Assembly (NCBI GenBank): GCA_902579115.1
Contig: CACHFP010000001.1
Coordinates: forward strand, 62,001 to 126,000
Source: an uncultured Pelagibacteraceae bacterium
GTDB taxonomy: Bacteria > Pseudomonadota > Alphaproteobacteria > Pelagibacterales > Pelagibacteraceae
Length of the DNA stretch: 64,000 nucleotides
Direction: 5' to 3'
Part shown: one piece after another, positions 1 through 8,882 of the stretch
Layout of the letters: each line of letters begins with the position of its first letter
Position numbering within the stretch: position 1 is the first letter of the stretch
Translations under genes and position numbers: made by a program
Notes under the pieces: model-generated
The model's input: only the letters and a program-made list of their open reading frames with translations
Told to the model about the DNA's origin: nothing
The model's database searches: none

Positions 1-1103
1 TGATGTTTTTTTACTGTATCCTTTATTTCACTAAGAATTTTTGTGTTCAATTGATCAAATGAGGCCCAGATTAGACCGCCTCCCCAATCAATAAAATATT
101 TAATCTCAAAATTTTTAAGTTTTTGGATAACCTGTAAGGTTTCACTCATTGGCAAAACTATTCTTAATAAATTACTTTTTAAACTTTTAAAAACCTCTAA
201 ATTTTTTGTCCTACTCCAAAAAATATTACTTTGCTCACTATCTAAAATAGAAAGCTCTTGATCCAAAAGACCTAATTCTTTAGACAATCTGTTTACTCTT
301 TGATCCACAGAATTTGTTGGACCTTCAATTCTTATAGCAGTTAAGCCTCCATCGTGTGTAAGATCATTCAGAACAAAATCTTTTCCAAAATAGTCTGGAT
401 AAAAAACTCCACCGGATGGATCTGTAGAAGATGACAATGCTTTTCCAAGAAAGTCTAGTGCTTTTTTAAGATGAGGATTCTTTATAATTAAAGTTTTACT
501 TGTTTCTGGTTTTGGTAAAACTTTTATTGAAAGCTCAGTTAATATCGTGAGTGTTCCAAAAGATCCTGATACTAATTTACTTAAATCATAACCGGTAACA
601 TTCTTAACTACTGTTCCCCCTGATTTAATAGTTTCACCTTTTCCGTTAATCCCTTGAAATCCAAGTATGTGATCTCGAACACTTCCGACTTTAAATCTTC
701 GTGATCCGGCAAAATTACATGAAACGACTCCACCAATCGAACCGCTGTTACTTTGCCCAGAAAATAAGTAACCAAAATCATTCGGTTCAAAAGCTAATTG
801 CTGATTATTTTTGTCTAGCTCCCCTATTATTTCTTTCAAAGGTGTACCAGCTTTAACTTTGATATAGAGCTCTTCAGGTTTGTAATCAATTATACCTTTA
901 TAATCAGAGAGATCTAAAGTTTTTTCAGATTGAAAATTTCTTCCAATTTTATTTTTTGATTTTAATCCATTGATTTCTAGAGGTATATTTTTCCTATAAC
1001 AAGTTTTAACTATCTCAACTATTTCCTTTCTTGAAGTAGGTTTAAAAATATTTTGATTAAAATCTAGGGATGTCTGGGAATTTTGTTTTTCCTCCATGGA
1101 CAT
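1..1103 (-). CDS. glcE: Glycolate oxidase FAD-binding subunit GlcE (3' end outside window)
   Basis: The frame is open from ATG at 1103 (or the in-frame ATG at 1097) to the window edge, about 367 codons, so only the last residues are missing if it matches the usual ~350-400 aa. The N-terminal half reads as an FAD_binding_4 domain, with a stretch around residues 110-125 (GQSNSGSIGGVVSCN) resembling the FAD pyrophosphate loop. GlcE is the second flavin subunit of membrane-associated glycolate dehydrogenase (GlcDEF), which oxidises glycolate to glyoxylate. The start lies inside the end of glcD (about 41-47 bp overlap), suggesting translational coupling. The iron-sulfur subunit glcF would be expected just outside the window. 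Identity is firm; the exact start is not. Confidence 0.88.
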   Translation of the reverse strand, partial: MSMEEKQNSQTSLDFNQNIFKPTSRKEIVEIVKTCYRKNIPLEINGLKSKNKIGRNFQSEKTLDLSDYKGIIDYKPEELYIKVKAGTPLKEIIGELDKNNQQLAFEPNDFGYLFSGQSNSGSIGGVVSCNFAGSRRFKVGSVRDHILGFQGINGKGETIKSGGTVVKNVTGYDLSKLVSGSFGTLTILTELSIKVLPKPETSKTLIIKNPHLKKALDFLGKALSSSTDPSGGVFYPDYFGKDFVLNDLTHDGGLTAIRIEGPTNSVDQRVNRLSKELGLLDQELSILDSEQSNIFWSRTKNLEVFKSLKSNLLRIVLPMSETLQVIQKLKNFEIKYFIDWGGGLIWASFDQLNTKILSEIKDTVKKH

Positions 1104-2559
1104 GAACTCTCCCTTCCTCAGCACATTTTCTAAGTATTGGATAAACTTTGCCTGGATTTAATAATGAGTTTGGATCTAAAGCAACTTTAATTGTTAATTG
1201 TTGTTGTATATCTTTATCATTGAAAGCTTCACACATTAATTCTCTTTTCTCTATACCAACTCCGTGTTCACCAGTTAGAGCTCCACCGACTTTTACGCAA
1301 TACTTTAAAATATCAGCTCCAAACTCCTCACATTTCCTTAAAGACTCTTTGTCATTTGCATCAAACATAATTAGAGGATGGAGGTTTCCATCTCCTGCAT
1401 GAAATGCATTGGCAACTGGCAAATTATATTTCTTAGAAAGTCTTGAAATTTCATTTAAAACCTCAGCAAGTTTTCCTCTAGGTATTGAACCATCCATACA
1501 CATGTAATCAGGCGCTAAAACTCCACAAGCCGGAAAAGCTGCTTTCCTACCGGCCCAAAATTTTAATCTCTCTTCATTTGATTTACTGATTTTTAAACTT
1601 GATGAATTATTTTTTTCAGCAATTTCTTTTGTCTTTTGAATGTAAGCTTCAACTTCATGTTCTGTTCCATCAAATTCTACAATCATCATCGCCTCTGCAT
1701 CGGTTGGGTAACCTGCTTTAGAATAATCATTAGTTGCTTTCGTCAGAGCTTTATCCATTATTTCCATCCCAGCCGGTATACATCCCTCTGCAATTATATC
1801 AGCAACACAGTTTCCTGCATCTTCAATTGATGGAAACCCAACTAAAGCGGCTTTAACAACTTCAGGCGACTTTAAAATTTTTACAGTAACCTCTGTGATA
1901 ACACCAAGTAAACCCTCTGAACCTGTCATCAAGCCTAAGAAATCATATCCCTCCGCGTCCATAGCTTTACCACCAAATTTAGTAACAGTTCCATCCATTA
2001 AAACTACTTGAATTCCCAAGAGATTATTTGTAGTTGCACCGTATTTAAGAGAATGAACTCCGCCAGAATTTTCAGCTACGTTTCCGCCTATGGAACATGC
2101 AATTTGACTTGATGGATCCGGAGCATAATAAAAACCTTTCTCTTGAACAGCATGAGTGATTGCTAAATTTGTTACACAAGGTTGCGTTACCACACATCTA
2201 TTTTCAAAATCAATCTCAATTATTTTATTAAATTTTCCCATTGCCATTAGAACACAATCTTCTAAAGGCATCGAACCACCAGATAAACCTGTACCTGCTC
2301 CTCTTGGAACTACTTTAACTTTGTTCTCATTGCAATATCTTAAAATTTGACTAACTTCCTCAACTGTCTCAGGCATAACTACTAAAAGAGGCATTTGTCT
2401 ATAAGCCGTCAAGCCGTCAGTTTCGAAAGGTCTTAGTTCATCAGGATTCGAAAGAACATTTTTAGAATTGATAATTCTACGAAGATCCAAAGCAATTTTA
2501 TCTTTTTTAGACATAATTGCGTTATCAACTTTTGGCATTTGTAAACTACTCATAATCAA
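1057..2559 (-). CDS. glcD: Glycolate oxidase subunit GlcD (FAD-linked oxidase)
   Basis: This 500-aa protein is the catalytic flavin subunit of glycolate dehydrogenase, converting glycolate to glyoxylate. The FAD_binding_4 signature RGAGTGLSGG lies at residues 86-95. The C-terminal FAD-oxidase domain has TGEHGVGIEKR near 433 and DPNSLLNPGKV near 467, both typical of GlcD/D-lactate dehydrogenase proteins. Length is normal. There are three closely spaced Met codons (1, 3, 8), so the start may be a few residues downstream. It sits 2 bp after an aminotransferase gene and overlaps glcE, so these are probably co-transcribed. D-lactate or another 2-hydroxy acid dehydrogenase is the alternative, but the adjacent glcE favours glycolate. 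Confidence 0.93.
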   Translation of the reverse strand: MIMSSLQMPKVDNAIMSKKDKIALDLRRIINSKNVLSNPDELRPFETDGLTAYRQMPLLVVMPETVEEVSQILRYCNENKVKVVPRGAGTGLSGGSMPLEDCVLMAMGKFNKIIEIDFENRCVVTQPCVTNLAITHAVQEKGFYYAPDPSSQIACSIGGNVAENSGGVHSLKYGATTNNLLGIQVVLMDGTVTKFGGKAMDAEGYDFLGLMTGSEGLLGVITEVTVKILKSPEVVKAALVGFPSIEDAGNCVADIIAEGCIPAGMEIMDKALTKATNDYSKAGYPTDAEAMMIVEFDGTEHEVEAYIQKTKEIAEKNNSSSLKISKSNEERLKFWAGRKAAFPACGVLAPDYMCMDGSIPRGKLAEVLNEISRLSKKYNLPVANAFHAGDGNLHPLIMFDANDKESLRKCEEFGADILKYCVKVGGALTGEHGVGIEKRELMCEAFNDKDIQQQLTIKVALDPNSLLNPGKVYPILRKCAEEGRVHVHGGKTKFPDIPRF

Positions 2560-2561
2560 TC

Positions 2562-3725
2562 CTACTTAAGCATTTTTGATATTTTATCTAGTGCTTTTTG
2601 AATGTTATCCCTCGAAGCTGCGAAGCTAAAACGTACGTAATCAACTGATGTTTTGCCAAATGCTGTTCCTGGAACAATTGCCACACCTGCTTCATGCATA
2701 CATTTCTTTGAAAATTCACTTCCACTCATACCTGTTCCCTTTACATTTGGAAAAGCGTAAAACGCTCCACCAGGCATACTGCATTCAACACCAGGTAAAT
2801 CGTTTAAACCTTTGTGGATTAATTTTCTTCTTTGATCAAACTTTTCCATCATATGATGAATAGAATCATCGGGTCCATCTAATGCTGCTATTCCAGCAAA
2901 TTGTGAAGGCGCATTTACACAAGAAAAACTATTTATAGCTAATTTAGTTACATGAGGAATTAAATTTTCTGGCCACACGCTCCATCCCATTCTCCAACCA
3001 GTCATAGAATAAGCTTTGCTCCATCCATCTAAAACTATCAACCTGTCTTGTAAATCTGGGTAATTGAAAAAAGTCGGCATCTCTTTTCCATCGAAAATTT
3101 GTCTACTATAAATTTCATCACTAAGAATTGTAACGTGTGGATGTTTCTTTAAACCCTCAGCAAGAAAATCTATTGCAGGTTTTTCAACAAAACTTCCTGT
3201 TGGATTATTGGGATTAATCAGTATCACAAGACGAGTTTTGTCTGTTATCAAAGATAAGATTTTTTCAGGATCAAATTTTAAATCTTTTTCTTTTGTTAAA
3301 TCATATGGAACTGCTTTAGCACCAGTATAATTAATCATAGATTCATAAATAGGAAAACCAGGTGTTGGATGAACTATTTCTGCACCAGGCTCGCCGATCA
3401 TTTGAATAGCAAAGTACATTGTAGGTTTTCCTCCAGGCATAATCATAATCCGCTCGGGACTAACTTCTTTTTTATATAAATTTTTAATTTTTCTTGAAAC
3501 TGCTTGCCGGCATTCAGCAATCCCGTTAGCTAAAACATATCCATGGTGTCCGTCATCAATAGCTTTTTTTGCTGCGTCCATAATATGTTTAGGAGTCATA
3601 AAATCTGGCTGACCCAAACCCAAGTGAATCATTTCTTTACCTTGAGCTTCAAGCTTCTTAGCTTCAGCTAAGACACTAAAAGCAGTTTCTGTACCAAGTC
3701 TTTCTAAATTTTTTGCTAATTTCAT
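2562..3725 (-). CDS. Pyridoxal-phosphate aminotransferase, class I/II (AspB-like)
   Basis: A 387-aa fold-type I aminotransferase. Visible signatures are NPNNPTG (171-177), SDEIYS (202-207) around the Asp that contacts the pyridine nitrogen, the Schiff-base lysine K237 in SKAYSMTGWRMGW, and a C-terminal YVRFSFA near 365 with the carboxylate-binding Arg. It transfers an amino group between an amino acid and a 2-oxo acid in the cytosol. The exact substrate cannot be read from the sequence. Its position between a 2-hydroxy-acid oxidase and glcDE, all on one strand with short spacers, suggests it may aminate an oxo acid made by these oxidases, such as glyoxylate to glycine. That role is inference. 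Confidence 0.88.
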   Translation of the reverse strand: MKLAKNLERLGTETAFSVLAEAKKLEAQGKEMIHLGLGQPDFMTPKHIMDAAKKAIDDGHHGYVLANGIAECRQAVSRKIKNLYKKEVSPERIMIMPGGKPTMYFAIQMIGEPGAEIVHPTPGFPIYESMINYTGAKAVPYDLTKEKDLKFDPEKILSLITDKTRLVILINPNNPTGSFVEKPAIDFLAEGLKKHPHVTILSDEIYSRQIFDGKEMPTFFNYPDLQDRLIVLDGWSKAYSMTGWRMGWSVWPENLIPHVTKLAINSFSCVNAPSQFAGIAALDGPDDSIHHMMEKFDQRRKLIHKGLNDLPGVECSMPGGAFYAFPNVKGTGMSGSEFSKKCMHEAGVAIVPGTAFGKTSVDYVRFSFAASRDNIQKALDKISKMLK

Positions 3726-3774
3726 ATTCTAAACCTAGTATTTATTTATACTTTTGAAAACCAGTTTTTTTGCA

Positions 3775-4923
3775 TCACCTATATACAATTTTTGTTTTAT
3801 TAAGCTCTTTTATGCTTTTACATCCTAATAAAATCATGTCTCTTCTGATCTCGTCCCTCATTCTCTTTAAAATTTGCTCAACTCCTTTTTGGCCACCAGC
3901 CCCTAATGCAAATAAAAAACCTTTTCCAAAACTACAAGCTGTTGCTCCTAAAGATAGTGCTTTAAGAACGTGAGTGCCTCTTCTTACACCTCCATCTAAA
4001 ATGATTTCTATTTTGCCCCCAACTGCATCGGCAATTGCGGGCAACTGATCGAAAGGCGATCTAGACCCATCAAGTTGTCTACCTCCATGATTTGATAGCA
4101 TTATTGCCGAAGCTCCAATTTCAACCGCTCTCTTTGCGTCTTCTACTGACATTAAGCCTTTTAAAGCAAAAGGTCCTCCCCATTTCTTAACAACATATTC
4201 AGCGTCTTTCCAGCTCATGGCCGGATCGTATTGTTCGTTGATGTATTCCATTACCCCTTTTGCAATGCTTGAACCTTTTTTAGTCCAGTGAGAAACGTTT
4301 GCGAGTTGAAATTTTTCATGTGTTAAATAATTAAATGCCCATTTAGGATGCGATGCAAAACTCATCAAACTTTTTAAAGTAAGCTTTGGCGGTGTAGTAA
4401 ATCCCCATCTATGGTCTCTTTCTCGATTACCTGCAACCACAGTATCGACAGTTAAACACATCGCTTTAAATCCAGAACTTTTACACCTATCAATTAGGTT
4501 GTCTGTGAGACCTTGGTCTTTATGAATATAAAGTTGAAAAAGTTTTGGACCCCCTGAAATGTTAGCTACTTCCTCAATTGAAGAAGTCGCCATAGTAGAC
4601 ATGCTGTAAAATGTTCCAAATTTTTCAGCAGCTCTTGCAGAAGCCTTATCTCCATCATGATGATAAAGTCTTTGCATAGCAGTTGGTGATAAAAAAAGCG
4701 GCATATCAATTTTTTGACCAAAAACATTTGTTGAAAGATCCGGTTCACCAACGCTTGCAAGAATATTAGGGACTAGATCACATTTTAAAAAAGACTCGGT
4801 ATTTCTTTTTAAAGTTGTTTCATCGTCAGCACCACCATCTATGTAATGAAATATTGGTCCTGGTAAATTTTTTTTTGCTAATTTTCTAAAATCATCAAAA
4901 TTATAACAATCGTTCAAATTCAT
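3775..4923 (-). CDS. FMN-dependent 2-hydroxy-acid oxidase/dehydrogenase (LldD/glycolate oxidase family)
   Basis: A 382-aa TIM-barrel flavoprotein of the FMN-dependent alpha-hydroxy-acid dehydrogenase family (L-lactate dehydrogenase, glycolate oxidase, mandelate dehydrogenase). The catalytic motif SNHGGRQLDG spans 277-286, with the base H279 and the substrate-binding R282. Other family marks are HYIDGGADDE near the N terminus (26-35), SPTAMQRL (79-86) and ILDGGVRRGTHVLKAL in the C-terminal phosphate-binding region. The preferred substrate (L-lactate, glycolate or a longer 2-hydroxy acid) is not resolved. It starts 5 bp after the PagL-like gene and lies 49 bp upstream of the aminotransferase, in the same direction as glcDE. 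Confidence 0.88.
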   Translation of the reverse strand: MNLNDCYNFDDFRKLAKKNLPGPIFHYIDGGADDETTLKRNTESFLKCDLVPNILASVGEPDLSTNVFGQKIDMPLFLSPTAMQRLYHHDGDKASARAAEKFGTFYSMSTMATSSIEEVANISGGPKLFQLYIHKDQGLTDNLIDRCKSSGFKAMCLTVDTVVAGNRERDHRWGFTTPPKLTLKSLMSFASHPKWAFNYLTHEKFQLANVSHWTKKGSSIAKGVMEYINEQYDPAMSWKDAEYVVKKWGGPFALKGLMSVEDAKRAVEIGASAIMLSNHGGRQLDGSRSPFDQLPAIADAVGGKIEIILDGGVRRGTHVLKALSLGATACSFGKGFLFALGAGGQKGVEQILKRMRDEIRRDMILLGCKSIKELNKTKIVYR

Positions 4924-4928
4924 TGTTA

Positions 4929-5432
4929 TTAAAATTTCTTAGAAAATGTTATGTGTTGATTATCTGTACCTGGATTTGTATCTCCCCAATCATTATTAGA
5001 GATATGACTGTAACTGTAACTTAATTTAGAATTCTCAAAAATATCAAATCCAATTTTAATTTCACTTTTAAATTCTAGCATACTCCCTAGATCCTTACCG
5101 TCACCTTTTTCATAAAAACCCGGAGAAAAACTTGGTAAAATTTTAATTGGGCCTATTCCGTACTGGCCCTCAACCCCTGTATACAAATATATTGAACTAT
5201 CACCGGTTATGAAACCTCCGGTAATTGGTTTGAATTTTCCAAGAAAAGTATCTCTAAACAAATCAGGATTTTTGTGTTCTATACCTAACAAAGAAGTTTG
5301 GTCATCCCCTTCCTCATCAATCACATCAAAAGTTCCAGTGTAGAATGATATGTCTGCCTCACCTTCATTTGCTTTTGCTAATGTCACCAAAAAAACTAAA
5401 GTAAATAAAAATGTGAAAAATTGAAATTTCAT
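4929..5432 (-). CDS. PagL-like lipid A 3-O-deacylase (acyloxyacyl hydrolase family)
   Basis: A 167-aa predicted outer-membrane beta-barrel with a signal peptide cleaved near residue 21 (after AKA). It ends in an aromatic residue, like many outer-membrane barrels. The C-terminal motif YSYSHISNNDWGDTNPG (139-155) matches the PagL active-site region, with H143 and S145 as likely catalytic His and Ser. PagL removes the 3-O-acyl chain of lipid A on the outer leaflet. No lipid A genes are adjacent: it lies between ccmH and the hydroxy-acid oxidase. Family membership rests on this motif and topology; the activity is not proven. Confidence 0.68.
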   Translation of the reverse strand: MKFQFFTFLFTLVFLVTLAKANEGEADISFYTGTFDVIDEEGDDQTSLLGIEHKNPDLFRDTFLGKFKPITGGFITGDSSIYLYTGVEGQYGIGPIKILPSFSPGFYEKGDGKDLGSMLEFKSEIKIGFDIFENSKLSYSYSHISNNDWGDTNPGTDNQHITFSKKF

Positions 5433-5477
5433 ATTTTGAAAAATACAACTAAATGGCTAATATGTACAGATTGCAAT

Positions 5478-5846
5478 TCAAACTTTTTTTGAGGATTTTC
5501 TAATTAAAAAAACAATAATTACACCGCCGATAATAAGAGCCAAGTAAGGTAAGCCCCAAAGTAAAAGGTTTCCTGGATTAATTTTAGGCTTATATAGAAT
5601 CCAGTCTCCATATTTATCTGATAAAAAACTATAAATTTCCTCCTCTGTTTTTCCTTTATCAATCAAATCTTTAACTACCATTTTTAAAGTCAAAGCAAAA
5701 TCTGAGTTAGAATCTGCAATTGATTGACCTTGGCAAACCAAACACCTCAAATTTTTGTGTATCATGCTTTCATCTACTAGTTCATTTGCACAGAGATTAA
5801 TGTTTAGATTAAGAAAAAAAATTATAAGTAAAATTTTAAACCTCAT
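5478..5846 (-). CDS. ccmH: Cytochrome c maturation protein CcmH
   Basis: A 122-aa protein with a signal peptide (about 1-20), the thiol-disulfide motif LRCLVCQGQS (C35, C38) and one C-terminal membrane segment near 97-116. CcmH helps keep the CXXCH motif of apocytochrome c reduced before haem attachment in the periplasm. This is the short form, without the TPR domain (CcmI) fused in enteric CcmH. Its start overlaps the ccmG stop by 4 bp. Last gene of the ccmCDEFGH run. Confidence 0.93.
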   Translation of the reverse strand: MRFKILLIIFFLNLNINLCANELVDESMIHKNLRCLVCQGQSIADSNSDFALTLKMVVKDLIDKGKTEEEIYSFLSDKYGDWILYKPKINPGNLLLWGLPYLALIIGGVIIVFLIRKSSKKV

Positions 5847-6364
5847 AAGGAATTTATTATCTCCTTTATATCATTTAAATTTTGTTCGTTTAGCGGTCCT
5901 ACAAATTTTTTTAAAACTATTGTTTCATTATTAATTAAAATACTTTCTGGTATACCGTAAATTCCAAAATTAACTGATTGCTTTCCTGTAGTATCTTTCG
6001 CCATATAATAATATGGATTCCCCAGCTCATTTAAAAATTTTGATGCATTAATTCTTTTATCTTTAAAATTAACTCCTAAAATCTTTAAATTTTTTTCCTT
6101 TGATAATTGCATTAAATAGGGATGTTCGATTCTACACGGTGCGCACCAAGATGCCCAAAAATTTATAAGTGTATAACGACTTTTTTTAAAATCTTTACTA
6201 GTATAGATTTTATTGTCGTGAAAACTTTTTAAGTTTATTTTTGCTAATTTGTTTCCTACTAGGTATTCAGTGCTATAATTAGTTTCTCTATTTAATGAAT
6301 TGTAAAATATTAAAAGAGTAAAAATTAACAATAAAACTATTAACGATTTAATTATTTTTTGCAT
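5843..6364 (-). CDS. ccmG: Thiol:disulfide interchange protein CcmG/DsbE
   Basis: A 173-aa membrane-anchored periplasmic thioredoxin-fold protein. The N-terminal membrane anchor spans about 5-22, the active site WASWCAPC has C74 and C77, and the cis-proline motif YGIPES follows in the C-terminal half. It reduces the apocytochrome c/CcmH disulfide during cytochrome c maturation. It overlaps ccmF upstream by 17 bp and ccmH downstream by 4 bp, consistent with one polycistronic transcript. Confidence 0.93.
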   Translation of the reverse strand: MQKIIKSLIVLLLIFTLLIFYNSLNRETNYSTEYLVGNKLAKINLKSFHDNKIYTSKDFKKSRYTLINFWASWCAPCRIEHPYLMQLSKEKNLKILGVNFKDKRINASKFLNELGNPYYYMAKDTTGKQSVNFGIYGIPESILINNETIVLKKFVGPLNEQNLNDIKEIINSL

Positions 6365-8222
6365 TTTTGAATAAACTTAAAAACCCACCAAAAGAAAGAA
6401 GGAGTACAGATATCCAGATCCAAATCATGAGTGGTTTGTGCTGAAATTTAATATTATAGTATTCTGAACGATCAATATTACTCATCGTTAAATAATGGTC
6501 TCCTAAAAAGTTTGTTTGAATCGAGGCTTCGTATGTTAGAGTTTGAGGATTATCATAAATCCTTATTTCAGGATATAAGATTCTTCTTTTCATAGTATTG
6601 GAATTATTTACCTCTAGTTTACCCACAACAGCTTTATAATTATTTTCCTGACTTAATTTAAGATCTAAAAGAGCAAATTCATAATCATCTATTTTTTTAG
6701 CTTCACCAAGTTTTAAATTAAAATCTTTTTCGACAGAGAAATTATGATTCAATCCAATAAATAAAATCAAAAAACCAAAAGATAAGTGAGAAATTATTCT
6801 TGGAAAACTCAACCTACTTTTTTTAAAAAAATCAAAAATAGACGACATAATTAGAAATAAAGAAGATATTAATATTAAATTTGAAATTAAACTGTAACTT
6901 TTAAAGAAGTAAACGATTGCAAAGTTTATTATAATTGCTCCACTAAGAACTAAAAGTATGCTTTTTAAGTTTGAAAATTTATTTTTAATCCATTTAGCTT
7001 GAGGTCCAATCGCCATAAAAAATAAAAAGGCTATTACAACTGGTATGATCACGGAATTATAAAAAGGTGGCCCAACGGAAATCTTATTATTTGAAATTGC
7101 GTCTGTAAATATTGGGTACAAAGTGCCTAATAATACTGTGATTAAATAAAACATCATGAACCAATTATTTATCAAAACAAAAGTTTCTTTACTGTTCGCA
7201 TTAATCAAATCGTTCGTTGGCTTATATTTACTAAATAAAAAATAAATTGATGCAAAAATCATTAAACTTAAAAATATTAAAATGTATATACCTCTCGATG
7301 GATCATTTGCAAAGGTATGAACTGAATTTAGTATTCCGGACCTAACCAAAAAAGTACCTGTTACACTTAAAGTAAATGTCATTAAACAAAGTATTATCGT
7401 CCAAAAATAAAGTGTGTTTCTTTTTTCTAAAACTAATAGACTGTGTAACAGAGCTGTCATTGCGAACCATGGGAGTAAGGATGCATTTTCAACTGGGTCC
7501 CAAAACCAAAAACCTCCCCAACCTAACTCATAGTATGCCCAGATAGATCCTACCAAGATACCTAATGTTTGAAAAATCCAAGAAATCAAAACCCAACTTT
7601 TGATTGATTGCGCAAATAAACTGCCAGAGTAATTTGAAATCATTGATGCCATAGCTGCAGAAAAATATATAGATGATCCTACAAATCCAATATAAAGTAG
7701 AGGAGGGTGAATTGCTAAAGCTGGATCCTGCAATATTGGATTCAAACCTAACCCTTCTTTAGGAATAGGGACTATAGAGCTAAAAGGGTTAGAATTAAAA
7801 ATTATAAAAAGTAAAAAACCTAAGATTAATAAGTTTTGAATTATTAAGGTATAAAGTCTGTAATTTTTTGGGTGATTTTTATTTAAAATCAAAAATAAAA
7901 ATGAGAAAATTGTAAGCACTATAACCCAGAGTAATAAACTGCCCTCATGGTTTCCCCAAGTTCCAGAAATTTTATAAAAGAGAGGCTTTAATGAATGAGA
8001 GTTTTGATAAACAGTAATTAAAGAAAAGTCGGAGACTATAAAAGCAGAAGTGAGTGTAAAAAAACAAATTAAAACTAAAGTGCTTTGCAATAAGCTAATG
8101 TGGTAAATATTTTTGAAAATTGAATTATTTTTTATTTTTAAACATTTTAAAGAACTATAAATAATTAAAAAGCTTAAAAAAATATTAATTAATAAAAGAA
8201 AATTTCCAGTATTACTTAGCAT
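6348..8222 (-). CDS. ccmF: Haem lyase CcmF
   Basis: A 624-aa polytopic membrane protein with many hydrophobic segments. The tryptophan-rich WWD domain, with WGGFWFWDPVENASLLPWF around 230-250, binds haem delivered by holo-CcmE. Family His residues in periplasmic loops are present, for example LAIHPPLLYIG. CcmF with CcmH ligates haem to apocytochrome c on the periplasmic side. It overlaps ccmE by 11 bp and ccmG by 17 bp. Length is slightly below the usual ~650 aa, as expected in a streamlined genome. Confidence 0.95.
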   Translation of the reverse strand: MLSNTGNFLLLINIFLSFLIIYSSLKCLKIKNNSIFKNIYHISLLQSTLVLICFFTLTSAFIVSDFSLITVYQNSHSLKPLFYKISGTWGNHEGSLLLWVIVLTIFSFLFLILNKNHPKNYRLYTLIIQNLLILGFLLFIIFNSNPFSSIVPIPKEGLGLNPILQDPALAIHPPLLYIGFVGSSIYFSAAMASMISNYSGSLFAQSIKSWVLISWIFQTLGILVGSIWAYYELGWGGFWFWDPVENASLLPWFAMTALLHSLLVLEKRNTLYFWTIILCLMTFTLSVTGTFLVRSGILNSVHTFANDPSRGIYILIFLSLMIFASIYFLFSKYKPTNDLINANSKETFVLINNWFMMFYLITVLLGTLYPIFTDAISNNKISVGPPFYNSVIIPVVIAFLFFMAIGPQAKWIKNKFSNLKSILLVLSGAIIINFAIVYFFKSYSLISNLILISSLFLIMSSIFDFFKKSRLSFPRIISHLSFGFLILFIGLNHNFSVEKDFNLKLGEAKKIDDYEFALLDLKLSQENNYKAVVGKLEVNNSNTMKRRILYPEIRIYDNPQTLTYEASIQTNFLGDHYLTMSNIDRSEYYNIKFQHKPLMIWIWISVLLLSFGGFLSLFKNAKNN

Positions 8223-8640
8223 TTTCTTTCATTATATTTTTTATTTCAGGAGGCATATAATTCTCATCATGTTTTGCTAAAATTCTGTCAGCGACGAAAA
8301 ACTTTTTGTCTTGTAGCTTACCTTCTGCCACTACCCCTTTGCCCTCTGCAAATAAGTTTGGTATTGTTCCTTTAAAACTAACATTTATCTCATTTTTAAA
8401 ATCTGTGATTATAAACCTTATTTCCTGATCTTTTATTTTAAGTGTATTTTTTTTCACCATTCCACCAACTCTAATTTTTTTATCAAAATTTATATCTTGG
8501 TTTATCTTAATATCAGTAGGAGAATTAAAATATAAAATATTTTTGTTAAGAGCATTTAGTATCAAAAAAATTCCAATTACTGATGTAAATAGAAGTATTG
8601 CTAAAAGAGAGGCCCTTTTTTTTACTTTTTTTGGAAGCAT
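8212..8640 (-). CDS. ccmE: Haem chaperone CcmE
   Basis: A 142-aa protein with one N-terminal membrane anchor (about 10-28) and a small periplasmic beta-barrel. The C-terminal motif AKHDENYMPPE carries the haem-attaching histidine, H124, and the adjacent conserved Tyr. CcmE accepts haem from CcmC and passes it to CcmF. It starts 8 bp after ccmD and overlaps the ccmF start by 11 bp. Confidence 0.95.
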   Translation of the reverse strand: MLPKKVKKRASLLAILLFTSVIGIFLILNALNKNILYFNSPTDIKINQDINFDKKIRVGGMVKKNTLKIKDQEIRFIITDFKNEINVSFKGTIPNLFAEGKGVVAEGKLQDKKFFVADRILAKHDENYMPPEIKNIMKENAK

Positions 8641-8648
8641 TAAATGCT

Positions 8649-8882
8649 TTAAATTGTTTTATTGTACGATGCTAATATTTTCGAAGCGATTTTTGAATTT
8701 CTTAAAACTGTTTTTTTTTGTTGAATAGAAAGTTCTCCAATTTCTTTGGCAAATTCCTTCTCATATTTTTTTAGTGTTTTTCTTGTCTTATAGTAAACAA
8801 GCCCACAAACTAAAAAAGTTATAACAAAAGATGACCATACGAAAATTCCGTATCCGTTCATATTTATAAAATTACTGATCAT
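8649..8882 (-). CDS. ccmD: Haem exporter protein CcmD
   Basis: A 77-aa protein with a single membrane segment (about 12-30) beginning NMNGYGIFVWSSF, followed by a charged cytoplasmic tail, the usual CcmD organisation. CcmD promotes release of holo-CcmE from the CcmC/CcmAB complex. The N-terminal Gly-Tyr-aromatic pattern and the position between ccmC and ccmE support the call. It overlaps the end of ccmC by 11 bp. At 77 aa it is a little longer than typical (~50-70 aa). Confidence 0.87.
   Translation of the reverse strand: MISNFINMNGYGIFVWSSFVITFLVCGLVYYKTRKTLKKYEKEFAKEIGELSIQQKKTVLRNSKIASKILASYNKTI

Noticed and set aside
608-790. A short minus-strand ORF inside the start-region gene
   Set aside because: It is in a different frame from glcE, whose reading frame is open through the whole 1-1103 region and matches GlcE.
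3726-3774. Glycine riboswitch upstream of the glycolate/aminotransferase genes
   Set aside because: The spacers are too short (2-49 bp) to contain one, and no aptamer-like stems were seen.
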